60,000 nt of DNA from the NCBI GenBank assembly GCA_014529385.2, contig CM043968.1, forward strand, positions 10,985,648 through 11,045,647, in the 5' to 3' direction. Made by a program: the position numbers and the translations under genes. Each line of letters begins with the position of its first letter. Position 1 is the stretch's first letter. This document shows, in pieces, positions 8,325 to 19,945 of the stretch. The notes below the pieces were generated by a model. It saw only the letters and a program-made list of their open reading frames with translations, was not told the origin of the DNA and made no database searches. The stretch comes from Adiantum capillus-veneris. Its lineage: Eukaryota; Streptophyta; Polypodiopsida; Polypodiales; Pteridaceae.

Positions 8325-10309
8325 CTAGGTATCCAAGAAATCGTCAGAATGGCTCTCACAATATCTGCACAATAGTACTCGGATGAGAGCCGGGATGAGA
8401 GCTATAATGCTTTCCAATCTCATTAACAAGAATGGCATGGCTTCATGGGAATGATGGTCATAAAGAGATGTGGCAATGCTAGAGATGATCTCCAAGCTGC
8501 TGAATGGGTGCATGTGAATGCGCTCTAAACAAGGGCTCTCTACGGCTCAATATGTCAGGTCGTAGCTCAAGCCTAGGGGAATCAAACTGGCCAATACTCT
8601 TTGTAGTCCACCTCACTCTAGAATCATGAGGGTCCAAGGTGTCTGATGACAGAATAGGTTTAAATGATGGTAAGCTTGGAGTTGATCTACTTTGTGGTTG
8701 CTGTGGTGGCAAAGACTTAACACTATGGGTGATAATGTTAGTCATCATGCTTGTGTAAGGAGTACAATGCATGCCAAAAAGCAACGTATAAATGCTAGAA
8801 GCACTCTAGGTATACTCTTATAACTGTGCATCTTTGTATGGTCCAGCAAAGTTTGATCTAGATGAGTAATATGGTACTTTGATATCTTGTGTATATAGAC
8901 TACTATCCTCATCATTTTACATGTCAATCTCACCTACTCTCTACAATTAGATGCTTTCTAGAAAATTAATATGTCCAAGCATTATCATGAGTGTAAAACC
9001 ACCAAGTGCTCTCTACTACTAAGAGGATGGGCCATGTGTAATGCTCCCAACCAACCTATAAGACGATATAGAAAAGTAGGGTGCACAAACGCTCTAACAA
9101 CCAACTCTGTGAGAGGAGAGGAGGAGGATCTGTGGTCTAGATTTGGAGGTAGCTATCTCCAATTCTCATGGAATAATATCAAGGTAGGCCCTGATACTGT
9201 AACGATGTTGAAGTTCAAAGCGACAACTCCTCTCGAATCTAGTGCATTGAACTTTGTGGGATGGGTTTCTAACCTCACTCCTATCTTATTGCACATACAT
9301 AGTGAGAACCACAAACATAATTGTGAATCCACGGGACAAAGATGACTCGACTAGTGCATAGAGGCTACAAGAGGGTGTCAATGTCTTGGAAAACAATAGA
9401 CAACTCACATCTAACACAAGCTACACTCAAATGACCAAAGTCACCAAAAGCTAGTCACTATTTGACAAACAAATCATAATCGTTAGAGCATCAAACAACA
9501 TCCGAATATTATGAAACTTCGAGGACATGTATATAAGACCTAAGCACACATCCTTATGGTCTCAAATCTCACTTTAGGTCAAGTGCAAAAATCACAATTA
9601 TTAACAGCAGTGAGTTTTTGACCTAGTCATTTTTGACCCTGAATGCATCTAAATGCTTAGCAATGATGCCCCAATACCCGCCTACTTACTTTGTAATTTC
9701 CTAGCTTAAATTCCTACTTATGATAAAAATTAGGCCGTAGGTCGGCAACACCAAAATCACGGAGCGGGAACAACACGTGCTATATAGCACAAACCATAGA
9801 AGACTATAAGGCACCTGTTATGCAGAAAACGAGACTGACAAAAATTTTACACAAAATGACGAAATTGCCTGTGCAGACCTGCCTGTAGTGAAAACGGAGG
9901 TCGAAATGAGTCCAAATCAGAAATCTGAGCAGACTGAGCTCTCCATGCCTTCCCAAAATATTTTTCGACCTGCGAACGCTTGCCAAACCTCATTGTAATC
10001 GGAGAAAGTGAGCAGGCGTGTGCTAGAGCAGCTGGTGACTAAGCTCGGGAGGACGTAACTTGCTCTGACGCCAATTTTTGAATTAGGGTTGTAGAGAAAC
10101 ACACACAGCTTGGAGAAGACGAAGGAAGCTCAAGGCACACAATAGAGAGTGTGTTACTTGGTGTGCAATGGAAAGATAGATACGCCTAGAGTGATGGGCG
10201 TATATACAATGCACGGGGGAAAAAACCTCCTAAAGAGGGAAAAAATGCCCCGGCGGTCCTAGTGTGTTCACACACATCACTACCACATGTATATGGTAAC
10301 ATCAACGTC
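8325..10309 (-). mobile_element. Degenerate minus-strand LTR retroelement remnant with primer-binding-like site and partial LTR
   Basis: At 10061-10074 the minus strand reads TTGGCGTCAGAGCA, close to the tRNA-Met-type primer site TGGTATCAGAGC. The DNA to its right, up to the CACTA fragment at about 10310, would be the end of the 5' LTR; it contains a minus-strand TATATAC near 10200-10208. The DNA to its left would be leader and internal region. I cannot recognise gag or pol there; the frames at 8479-8784 and 8971-9345 are short and featureless. A 34-bp piece (9260-9293) recurs at 20991-21024 inside the large gypsy element. Confidence 0.45.
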
Positions 10310-10310
10310 C

Positions 10311-11473
10311 CTAGTTTACATTGGAGAGTGGCTAGACCGATTTGATAAAGCTCGAGACACGTTATGGTGAACCATAGATGATGAGCGCATATCTGGGATG
10401 GTCATGTGCAATCTCGGTGTTGAGAAAAAAATGACGGAAGATCTAGAGGCTCAAATCAATTGATTTTACATGCTTCACAATCCAATGATGCAAAAATGGA
10501 TTTCACAATACGAGGATGCAAAGCAAGAGCGACAAAGGCACGAATTGAGTGGAGATGGAGAAGACGACCATCGATGCATTATCCGGTGGGTCTTGAGAGC
10601 CTACCAACATTCATGAGCTTAAGATGGTTTCACAACCAATTGAAAAGCGCACAACAGTGTAGCGAACAAGTGAGTGAGGAGGAGTGGTAGTATTCTCGGG
10701 GTTGCGCGACCAAGGTAAGTTTTCAATGTATTCCTCGGGTCTTCTAGATGTTTGGAGGGCAACTCATAATCTTTGTTGATTGTAGTATAAGTCATACACA
10801 ACAACTTGGTATAAAGGTCAACATTTTAGGGTGGAACGGATCGACAAAAAGCGTTTTACACAAGATTGTGGATTCATGGCAAAATTTGAACAGTCTAGTC
10901 GACGACGGTCCTCTGATGCAAATCTTGTGGTGGTGGAACTAACTTACTTTGGCACGCTACAAGAGATTCTAAGGATCAATTATAGAGGATTTTTGGTGGA
11001 TTTGTTTGACGTACAATGGTTCAAGATAAACATGGAGGGTTGCAATGCTACAGTGCGCAGAGGAGAGTTAGGTTTCCTTGAGGTGGATTCAACTAAAAAA
11101 TGGACCGACCTAAGAGATACTTTCGTACTATCCAAGCATTGTGAAAAAGTAAGTCTATGACATCCAATTTTAGAGGATTGGTGGTCTAGAAGCACTCATG
11201 CAATTTTTGTGGCTCTTGCAGGTAATATTTCATCCTACAAAGTTTGCATCAAATTGGTGGTATGTCATAGAAATAGCCCCTCATAGTGCATGGACGTATG
11301 AGGGCTATCATGTGCCAATCACAGTGGCATCAGTGGAAGAGATTGGAGAGGATGTTGACTCAGAAGCCGTTGAGGTGGTACAAGACGAGCCTGGTGTTGC
11401 TACTCTCTGTGGGATGCGTTCAGAGGATCTACAAAATAAAATGGAGGACATCTACCTGAATGGAGAGCTCTAA
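10311..11473 (+). pseudogene. TNP2-like CACTA transposase, 3' part with DUF4216-type region
   Basis: The first 300 bp match the minus-strand TNP2 copy at about 47.6-47.95 kb (a YIGEWLDxFDKARDTLW block, then EDAKQERQR), with in-frame stops. After an intron-like gap, 10831-11160 encodes YFGTLQEILRINYRGF..LFDVQWF and 11230-11470 encodes WWYVIEIAPH. This is the arrangement of the DUF4216 region found downstream of transposase_21 in plant CACTA proteins. The N-terminal catalytic part is missing and several stops interrupt the frame, so it cannot make a full transposase. Confidence 0.7.
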
Positions 11474-11718
11474 ATAGACAAAGAAAGTTATGCTGAGTTA
11501 TGCAAGGATGAGAGAGAGACCTCTTAAAGCCATAAACATTGTATTTGAGCAATTTTGCTCCTTTTTATAATATATATTGTATTCACGTGGAGTTTTTTCC
11601 ATTCTTGTCTATATGCGATACTTGAGAAATTTAAATTGTGCTTAATCAAATTATAACTTGATTAGATTTTCTTTTCCATTCATCATTAATATTTAATGTT
11701 TGTGTGTTTAATGCAGGT

Positions 11719-13109
11719 ATGGATGATGATCAATTTCTTTCTTCCTTGTCACCTTAGCAGAGGAGGTGATATGAGGAGCGTCATCAGACTAGAGCACCAT
11801 CACGGCGTTCCACTCCTTTAGCGTCTCCCTCTGTTTTGGAGCACTCAGTGTGATCTGAGAGTTTGGTGTCGACGAGACATCTACACACTCTTCTAGGCAT
11901 TGAGGTTCTAGTGGTGGTAGCGGCAGTTACTGTGGAGATGCCACCATTGATGCTTCAACACCACCTCGTAGTCGACGAGGCTCCTTACCTTCCCCTTCTT
12001 TGCCCACCCCCACACCAGCCACGACATTGCCATCTACTCCAGGTTTTGTACGGCTATCGGTCGTTCCTGGCTACACACCACTCGCTACTCCTTTGGGAGT
12101 AACCCTAGTTGACACTCCTCGCTTCGAGGCCAAGACTCCAGTGGAGACACCTGTCGTCCGTACCCCCATTGAGACGCCACTCAAGACCCCTACCAAGACA
12201 CCCAGGTTCACACGTCACATGCGACAGGGCTTATCGTACTCAGTCGACATCAACGGCAACATCATCTTGGATGACGACGACAAGAAGGTGATCTTGCGCA
12301 TGCACGGCTTTTGCTCTCAGCTGTTTTGACTCTACATACTAAACACCTGGAGTGAAGTTCCAAATGAATTAAAAGACAGAGTCATAAGCATGCTGCATGA
12401 CAAGTTTTTCGTTTCAAGTCGAGATGAGTGCTTTAATGAAGACTTGATGAAGGTGCGGATGCACGAATACTGCAAGCACAAGTGTTCTAAAGTGCAAAAA
12501 TAAATAAAGCATGGGTGGAACAGGCCAGATTGGCTAGCCAAAGAAGATTGGAAGAATGCAAAGCGAGCAGTGTGCAAGAATCCTGACAAGTGGAAGCAAC
12601 AAAAGGAGGCATCCAAAGCGCGAATAGAGGTAGAGAGCTCGCACCACTTGGGGAGCGGCAGGTGGGCATCATTTGAGGCCGATTTTGTGAGTGTTTTTGC
12701 ATTGCCCATTAGGTTTGGTAGTTATGGATAATTGTACTTTTAAATTCTAACATAACATATTCTTTGTATGTTTTGAATAGTGGTCAATGAGAAGACGTGA
12801 CCCCACACCGTACGAGCGCGAGTATCCGGGTAGAAAGGGCTTACATGCCCTTATGGACATTCTCATTTCCCACACCGACATGGTTAGTATTTCACTTTAC
12901 TCTCTTACATTTGTTGTATTTTAATGATAAGCTAAGAAAATAGATTGTTTTGTAATTATATGGTTATACTTACGAAAAGTTTTATTGTTTTTTTTTGCAA
13001 AATCCGATAGATATGCCGCTTGGACGCGATGAGACGTCTCATTAGACGAGGTCAATCTAGCCATAGCCAGATAGCACTAGTTTTCTTTTGTCATAGCATG
13101 TATATATGA
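11719..13109 (+). pseudogene. Transposase_24 (Ptta/En/Spm, TNPA-like) gene, interrupted
   Basis: It starts ATG at 11719 (MDDDQFLSSLSP, then TAG). A proline/threonine-rich stretch of TP repeats (about 12000-12210) leads into a ..SVDINGNIILDDDDKKV block, then a conserved SEVPNELKDRVISMLHDKF region. Exons are 11719-12686, 12781-12882 (WSMRRRDPTPYEREYPG) and 13011-13109, with GT-AG junctions in phase 0. Compared with the copy at 45.9-47.1 kb there are premature stops at 12327 and about 12498. In CACTA elements this protein binds the subterminal repeats; here it is probably dead. Confidence 0.7.
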
Positions 13110-13365
13110 TGACATGTGCACGTCATTTTTGTAACTATTGGTCAACGATGTATTTTCTCAATAATGACAATTGTGTTGTAGCTATTACATCAAATGATTT
13201 TTCCTATGATGTTTATAATTTTGTCATTGTATTACTTTCATCAATTCACTTTTGTCGAACTAATTTTGTCTGTCAGTTTTGCATCTTTTTTTTGGAAACA
13301 ATGTTAAATATGGTTGATGGGCGGCAGGGCATTTAGTGCCTTGCCACCCAAAAAATTTATTCTCG

Positions 13366-13560
13366 AGCATCACTATAGGCGTTTCTATATAAGGTTCTGC
13401 AACATCGCTATATTCGTTGCTAAATGAGAACTGGTTGCATCAGTATAGGAATTGCTATAGGCATCACTATTTAGAGACGCTAATAGCAATGCTTATAGCG
13501 ACGCCTATAGCAACGTTTCCATTTTGACACTTTTAGCAACGCCGGGGGATAAAAAAAATA
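13366..13560. repeat. CACTA subterminal repeats, right end
   Basis: Many short units built on GC(A/G)(T/A)C(G/A)CTATAG and its inverse, in both orientations, precede the terminal repeat. The same units occur at 31605-31760, 33165-33295, 43485-43600 and 49975-50105 at the ends of the related elements. In En/Spm such repeats are the binding sites of the TNPA-type protein. Confidence 0.7.
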
Positions 13561-13679
13561 GATTGTAGTTTCGTCACTACAGCCGTCACAAGTGCACATA
13601 ACCTCTTGTAGTGAAGATATTGCTTGATGGTAGGAACATGCATTTGGCATAGAAGCCATAGAGGACTTCTTCTCAGGGC

Positions 13680-15800
13680 TGTCCACTTAGATCATATCAT
13701 AAACCTTTGTTACCTTCTAGGAAAGACATCCATGGGGCTCCTGCTTGCGCAGGCTCATGAAAATCTTGAATGCATGTAAGCACCATTCTGCAGATTTTAT
13801 AGTGAATTTCACATGAGAGGCCAGGTAGGCTTTTGAAGAAGTTCATGGAACCCGTTAGGGTTTTCACAATGTATGCCTCAGTTGGCTGGTCCCTGCTCAG
13901 GAGCTGGCAGTCTTGGGTAGTTGAGGCATGTTGGTCTCTTCTTCCTCAATGCATCGTGTGCCTGCCATGTTCTTACCCCCTTGGTACATAACGGAATGTA
14001 GGGTCTTTGTGTATCACTGCAGGTGCTCTTGTAAACAGAATGAGATATTGTGAGTCTTGCTGAGCCAAATCTTTCTCCATTTTGGGTGGAGAGCATGTGA
14101 ACCTTCTTCCTGCATATCCTTGTAAAGTCTTTCTTTGACTTGCAGTAGCTCCAACTTTATCAAAGTGTAGGGTAGCGACTGTTGATGCCATTGAGCATTG
14201 ATTTGGTTGGAGTGAGCTGAGTTACATTGACTGAGTGGAGAACTCTCAACTCCCAATCCATTGTTGCTTTTCATTCAACATCTAGCTCATGGAAAATCTG
14301 GTCTTTTTGTGCATCTTGTCCAGCTTTAGAAAGCTGGACCATTGGCACTTGATCTTCTTCAGTGATTCGTACTTGAAACTCCGAATTTTTTGCTAGTCCT
14401 TCTGATGGCTGTGTTTCCATATCTGTAAAGGAGACTGATGGTATGTCTATGATTGGTTGTTTAGAGGTTCCTACCTCCTCTTGAGATTCTGTATGTTCTT
14501 CTCTCAGGAGTTGGTTAGCTCTTTTTAAATCCTCTATCTCCTTGAGCAATTGCTCTTCTCTTTGTAACCGCATTAAGGTGAGGTCTCATGTTTGTGCCTG
14601 TTCAAGCTTCACCTCAAGTTCTAGGTCCTTGTTTCTCTTTTCCAAGGTCTTGTAGACTTCAGTTGTCCCCATGAGTGAAGCTATAGCTGGGTTTTCCTTG
14701 ATCTGCCCGCCTTAGAAATGCCACTTGTTCATTGATTCTTTGCTTGAAGTATTACAGTGAGCCATTGGCTACATCTAATTGCACTTGGATCTTTTGGATT
14801 GACTGAGTAGTGACTAAAAGTTCATTGGCCACTTTAGTCAATTGTTGATCCTTGCTTTTGTATGCATCTGGCAGCTTTGTGAGGAGCTCCCCTAAATCTT
14901 CCATCTCTTTTTGCTGGCTTTCCTTGACAATTTGGTGTTGTTCTGCTTCATTGGAGATCTTCAATGATGATCATCCTGTCCTCTACAAGAATCTATTACC
15001 TATTCCAATTCTCTAGCCTTGGCACTGTGGCTAAGCACTATGGTTTTCATATTTCTAGTCATGAGCTGCATTTGCTTTGCATACTCATTAACCTGGATGA
15101 TCACTTCATCCATCATTTCCCATTATTCACATTCTACCTGAGGTTGATTAGACGTTCCAATAGATTTGGTTTGTGGCTCCTTCGATGTTGCAGCAGATTC
15201 TACTTGTGGCCTTGTAGCTGGTTCAATTGATTCTTCTTGAGGCTTTGTGGTTGCCTCAACTAATTCTTCTTGGGTTGTTATAGAAGGTCCAACTTTAGTT
15301 TTTTATGTTCCCTTGGGCTGTTCAAAACTGTCCCCTTTCTGTTCCTTCTCTTTTCCCTTTTCTTCCTCTCCTTCATTGGATTTAGCAGTTGGTGAAGGGC
15401 TTGGACTTGGCATCGGATGGTCTTCTTGCTCCGTAGTGGGTGAAGTGGGTCTTGGAGATATCTCTCCTTGTCATCTGCTCAAGTAAATCCTTTGGATCTT
15501 CTAGGACTTTATTTGCAAGGTTCTTGGTCCTTGGACCCCTGATTTCCCTCGGACTCCATGATTCTGGGTTTTCTCCTGTAGCTTGGCGGCTTCTTTCATA
15601 AGACTCTTTTTCCCTCTTGAACCTTGCTTTCTTCTGCTGAGGTTCTTCTTGATGGGCTGCCACTACTTTCTTCTTCATTTCTTTTCTTCTTGCCTTCTTT
15701 TACTCATTGTTAGAGATTTCATTGCTGTGGGATGCATGCGAGCTTTGTGTTGATTCTTCATTTGATTTATATACCCTTTTTTTCTTTGATCTAGTGGTTC
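13680..15800 (-). pseudogene. Post-integrase coiled-coil region (third ORF) of the gypsy element
   Basis: Several overlapping minus-strand frames read as one decayed protein. There is a basic segment (15678-15382, KKKVVAAHQ..KKARFKREKESYERS), a P/Q/T-rich repeat around 15120-15270, and two helical stretches: 14964-14752 (QQKEMEDLGELLTKLPDAY) and 14573-14271 (REEQLLKEIEDLKRANQLLR). It lies after integrase, where some plant retroelements keep an env-like or other extra ORF. No signal peptide or membrane segment is visible, so I do not call it env-like. Frameshifts separate the pieces. Confidence 0.5.
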
Positions 15801-15903
15801 ATGGAGAAGGTTGAGCTGATACTATCCATGTATTTTGATGATCTGGGGCTAGCGGCAAGTTATCTGCCATTCCAATAGCATGGTATGTGATTCGTGTTAG
15901 AAC

Positions 15904-16700
15904 TTATGGAGCACCCAGATATGTGATCTTTCCTTCCTTTTTTGTGCTCTTGAGTGTTGTAAGCATGTATTGCACTTGATCTATTTCCTGCCTTGTTGTT
16001 GACTTCAACACTTGCGTGAAAGTAGTTGTAGCTGCATGATTCGGAGTTGTGTATCGTGGCGGTCTCTTTGAAAGGAAGTTGAAGTGTTGGTAATAAAGCC
16101 GGGCTGGATCCTCCACTTGCCTTAGAATGAGATCAAAGAAGGTGGTGGCAGCTGTATCTTTGGTGAATGTACCTGTTGTTTTCCTATCGCTAGCCCTCAT
16201 TGTCATACCTTCTATTGGCAACATCAATACCTCTGCCACTATGTCTTTGTTGATAACCACTTCCACTTTTTGCCCTTCTTGTTCGCATCCATGAGATCCC
16301 AAGAATCATTGTTTCATTCATATGTTCATCTGGTATGCACAGAAATTGATGAGGGCATGAACATCCATGTACTATCACATTCAAGTTGACTACTCCCAAT
16401 GCGAGTGTTGGGTTTTTGTTGCATCCTTTGATAGCCGATATAACCGATGCTAAAGACTGATTAGTTGCTTTCTTGTATGTGGAATAACTGACTGCATTCA
16501 TTTGAGCTCCGGTATCTACCAGTGCATTTGTGCTATGATTGTTTAGATTTACGTTAATGCGAAGGTACATTCCATCCAACCATTCATCATCCATTGAGAC
16601 TGTATCGTTCTTCAATTCCCATAGTCTTTCATCTGGTTCTAAAGTGTTGATGGGAATAGGAGTTTGTTGATTTTTGAAAGCAGCTTTCCTCTTGAGTACT
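15904..16700 (-). pseudogene. Second retropepsin-like domain downstream of integrase
   Basis: The frame 16615-16190 contains NALVDTGAQMNAVSYSTYKK, an aspartic-protease catalytic loop with an intact DTG, followed by a beta-rich stretch and ILGISWM, the usual position of the flap-to-C-terminal LGxxW motif. It continues, with a frameshift, into 16302-15904. It follows the integrase C-terminal module by only about 200 bp. The element already has a protease in the normal gag-RT position at about 21.2 kb, so this is an extra one. It might process the ORF3 protein or bind RNA or peptide; function unknown. Confidence 0.6.
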
Positions 16701-16779
16701 CAAAGTCGAGATTCCTCTTGGGCTTCATCAATAACCTGATGTTGTTTCATCTTTCTCTGCTCTGCTGAATGAATTTTTT

Positions 16780-18282
16780 CTAGCAAATCATTGGTTAGTG
16801 GCAAATGATACTTCTTTAAGCGGCATCGACTAATCCAGTTAGCCATTGGTTCACCATCTAGAGTGGAAAACTTAACTTCTCCACTTGGAGATACGTATTC
16901 AATGATAAAAGGTCCATTTTTTCCCCTTAAACTTGGGAATGTTTTGCTTAAGGGAATAAACTAAAACTAGGTCCCCTTTTTTGAAGATTTTTGTGACTAG
17001 ATGTGAATTAAAAAAAACAATTTTCTTTCATTTTTGTGCATAGATGTGAGATACAATTGTTAGCCTTTGCTCATCAAGGTTTTCTTAATCTTTGAGCCTC
17101 TCTGACAGTTTATGTCCGGTCCACTCAAGATCTTTTGCTACCCTTAGTGTCGGCAATAGAAATTCTATCATCAATAGTATGGCATCAAGACCATAAACAA
17201 GATTAAAGGGTGTAGCATTTAAAGTTGTCTTAAATGAAACTCTATAAGCCCATAGAGAGGCATGTAGATTCATTTTCCAATCAGTTCGTCCTGAACTAAC
17301 CACTTTAGTCAATACCGAGCTAAGAATTTGATTTGTGTGCTCTGCTTGTCCATTTTCTTGTGGACGATATGGAGCGGATTTGTTATGGATGACCATAAAT
17401 TCATTTAGCAGATACTCAATTACCTCCTTGAGGAAATGAGTTCCTCTATCACTGACAATTTCTATTGGAAGTCCATATCTTGTGAATACATTCACATACA
17501 AGAATGCGACGGCTGTGGTTCTAGCATCATTCTTTCTGGTTGCCTTAGCCTTTGTCCACTTGGTCAAATAGTCCATAGCTACAATAATATTTTGAGCTTG
17601 AGTTCTATAAGCATCTGGTTGTATTGCCCCAACAAAATCTATGCCCCATTTTGCAAAAACTCTAGCTCCCATCATTGATCTTAAAGGCATGCTATCTACC
17701 CTGGTTGGAGTTTTTTCTTGCTAGCATGCATCACACCTTCAAACATATTCTTTGGTATCTACAAAAAGTGGTGGCCACCATATGTCTGCCATTAAAATTT
17801 CTCTAGTGATGGTTTTACTAGAAAAGTGACCTCCAGTTAATCCAACATGTGCTTGTTCTAGAGAGGGAATGTATTCATCTTCATTTGGACAAAGATGCAA
17901 ATGTTGATCCTTTTCTATCCTATACAATTGGTTTACAATAAAAGCATAGTATCTTGCTTCAGTTTCAATAGCTCTTTGGCTGCATTTACTCATATTTACC
18001 CACCGAAAACATTCTACTTGATAAGTAAGTAACTAGATAGTTACTCCACTTAGGAACAAGTGAAATCTGAAATAATGTCACATGAGGTATGGGTGCTTGT
18101 TTCTGGCATTTAAGATAGTTTTTTACAAATGAGTAAACATCACTCCTCATGGTTGGCCAAAATACTCCAAGTCTCAAGATCCGTTGCATAGTTTGGTCTT
18201 CCGCAAAGTGAAGTCCTACTATGGTAATGTGTGCTTGACTTAGGTTTTGGGTTTTCTCCTCAAGATTAATACACAAAAGCAA
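16780..18282 (-). pseudogene. Integrase of the gypsy element
   Basis: The core frame 17690-17085 is open for 201 codons and carries GIDFVGAI, VSDRGTHF and PQENGQAEHTN, which supply the D, D and E of the catalytic site. Upstream are two zinc-finger-like HHCC segments, at about 18240-18110 and 17880-17710, separated by a basic linker. Downstream, after a stop, is the C-terminal module GPFIIEYVSPSG..LDGEPMANWISRCRLKKY. The core catalytic residues are intact but stops at both borders prevent a full product. Confidence 0.8.
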
Positions 18283-18539
18283 TATTCCATCTTGATTTCT
18301 TTTGTATAGTATTCAAGCTAGTAATTGATACATAGTGGATTTCCCAATTAATCATGGTGTGATAGGAAGTGGTATTTGAAAATCCACTTGAGCTATGGTC
18401 ATCAATGAAACCATATCTTCTTACCAACGGGGTATCATTTCCACGGAGAACAAATATGCATTTGGTAGATCATCATCTACTCCTTTTGATGGTTCTCTTG
18501 AGATAATCCTTGATAATGATCTGCTCTTTGGTGTATGGT

Positions 18540-19136
18540 GCCCTTTTTTACAACTATGGTGAAATCAAATTCCAAAAGAACGATGAACCATCTCACTACT
18601 CTTCCCATGTTGTGTGGCTTTTAACCAAGTATAATAAAGCTTGGTGGTCCACAAAGAACACAAATTTGTTGGCTAATAGGTAATGTCTATATTTTTTTTA
18701 CGGCATAGATCATCCCTAATACTTCCCTTTTAGTGGTTGTATAATTCTTCTCTACCACATTCAGCTGTCTACTAGCATAGGAAATAGAAAAATTGATTTT
18801 TTCGTCTCTTGGTTGAGCTAATATACATCCAATGGCTAAATTGGAAGCATCAACATGTATATGGAATATCTTATTCCAATATGGTGCCTTCAATGTTGGG
18901 GTTGAAGTGAGAGCTTGCTTAAGCTTCATGAAGGATTCTTCACATTTATCAGTCCATACAAAGAGTGTAATAAGGCCATACATGGGTTTTGCAATTATAG
19001 CATATATGTAAATAAATCGTTTGTAATATCCAGAATGTCCCATGAAAGCTTGAACCCCTTTGATAGTTGTTGGTCTAGTCAATTTAGCAATAACATGAAT
19101 TTTATCCATATCGGTTGCTATTCCATTTTTAGACAC
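18540..19136 (-). pseudogene. RT connection and RNase H domain of the gypsy element
   Basis: The frame begins in the thumb/connection region (GVQAFMGHSGYYKRFI) and runs into RNase H with HIHVDASNLAIGCILAQ and NYTTTKREVLGMIYAV, which provide catalytic D and E residues. After a frameshift the VDHxALLYLVK segment follows to about 18560. Function in the family is removal of the RNA strand after reverse transcription. Confidence 0.75.
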
Positions 19137-19189
19137 TATATGTCTAAGAATTTTTCCTTATTTGCCCATAAAGGTGCACTTTTCAGGAT

Positions 19190-19945
19190 TTAAGCAAGTT
19201 TCATAAAGTCTATATTTCTTGAATACCTTTTTGAGCTGTTCAAAACGATCAGCCCGGATTGATGAATGTACACATAAATAATCCATATATACTTCCAAGA
19301 AATTCCGAAGATATTTTTAAAGGTCACAGGAGCATTAGTTAACACAAAAGGCATAACCCTATAGGTAAAAATACCCCATTTAGTTGCAAAGGCAGTTTTA
19401 TGACGATCTTTGGGATCGACCAAAAGTTGATTGTACCTTGAAAAGCCATCTAAAAAGCTGTAAGATTCTTTTCCTGCAGCTCGTTTTCCTAAAACATGTT
19501 TGGTGATTGAAAGAGGGTAGTTATCTCTAATGGTAGATGCATTCACTTTTTTGAGATTGACACACACTCTTAATTTCCCAATTTTCTTAGGTACTACCAC
19601 AATTGGAGACACCCAATCTGTGTGTTCAATTTCATAAATGAATTCGGCTTCCTTGAGCTTTTCTACCTCTTCTTTGATATTTTTGGCAAATGTTTCATTA
19701 TGAGTATATGGCCTTTGTCTACTTGGTTTCGCATCATCTCTCATAGGTATAGTATGCTGGCAAATTTTTGGGTCAACACCCTTGAGATCCTTATAAGACC
19801 AAGCAAAGATATCTCGGTATTCTTTTAGTAAGCTTAGCACAAGATCTTCTTCTTCTTCAGCCAAGTCATTTGTAATGTAGGTAGGTCTAGGTTCTTCTCT
19901 TGGTTCAGTTAGATCTATCTTTTTTTTAATTTTCAGGTCCTTCAT
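19190..19945 (-). pseudogene. Reverse transcriptase of the gypsy element, catalytic motif damaged
   Basis: It contains EYRDIFAWSYKDLKG, VSPIVVVPKKIGKLRVCVN, YSFLDGFSRYNQ (first catalytic Asp present), TAFATKWGIFTYRVMPF and APVTFKNIF. A frameshift near 19315 then moves the frame; in the new frame the active-site motif reads YMDY (19289-19278) instead of YxDD. Both the shift and the lost Asp would inactivate the enzyme. Confidence 0.8.

Larger units (their letters stand above)
10310..13613 (+). mobile_element. CACTA (En/Spm) element, 5'-truncated, right end intact
   Basis: The right end is CCTCTTGTAGTG at 13602-13613, the inverse of the CACTACAAGAGG ends at 31528 and 43411, preceded by the same kind of GCGACGC/CTATAG subterminal repeats. 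Inside are the 3' half of a TNP2 gene and a transposase_24 gene, both plus strand, in the order expected for CACTA elements. The left end is lost at about 10310, where it abuts the retroelement remnant. Same family as the element at 43411-50122. Confidence 0.8.

Noticed and set aside
13680-15800. Envelope-like gene of the gypsy element
   Set aside because: Position fits, but no signal peptide, membrane segment or cleavage site is visible.
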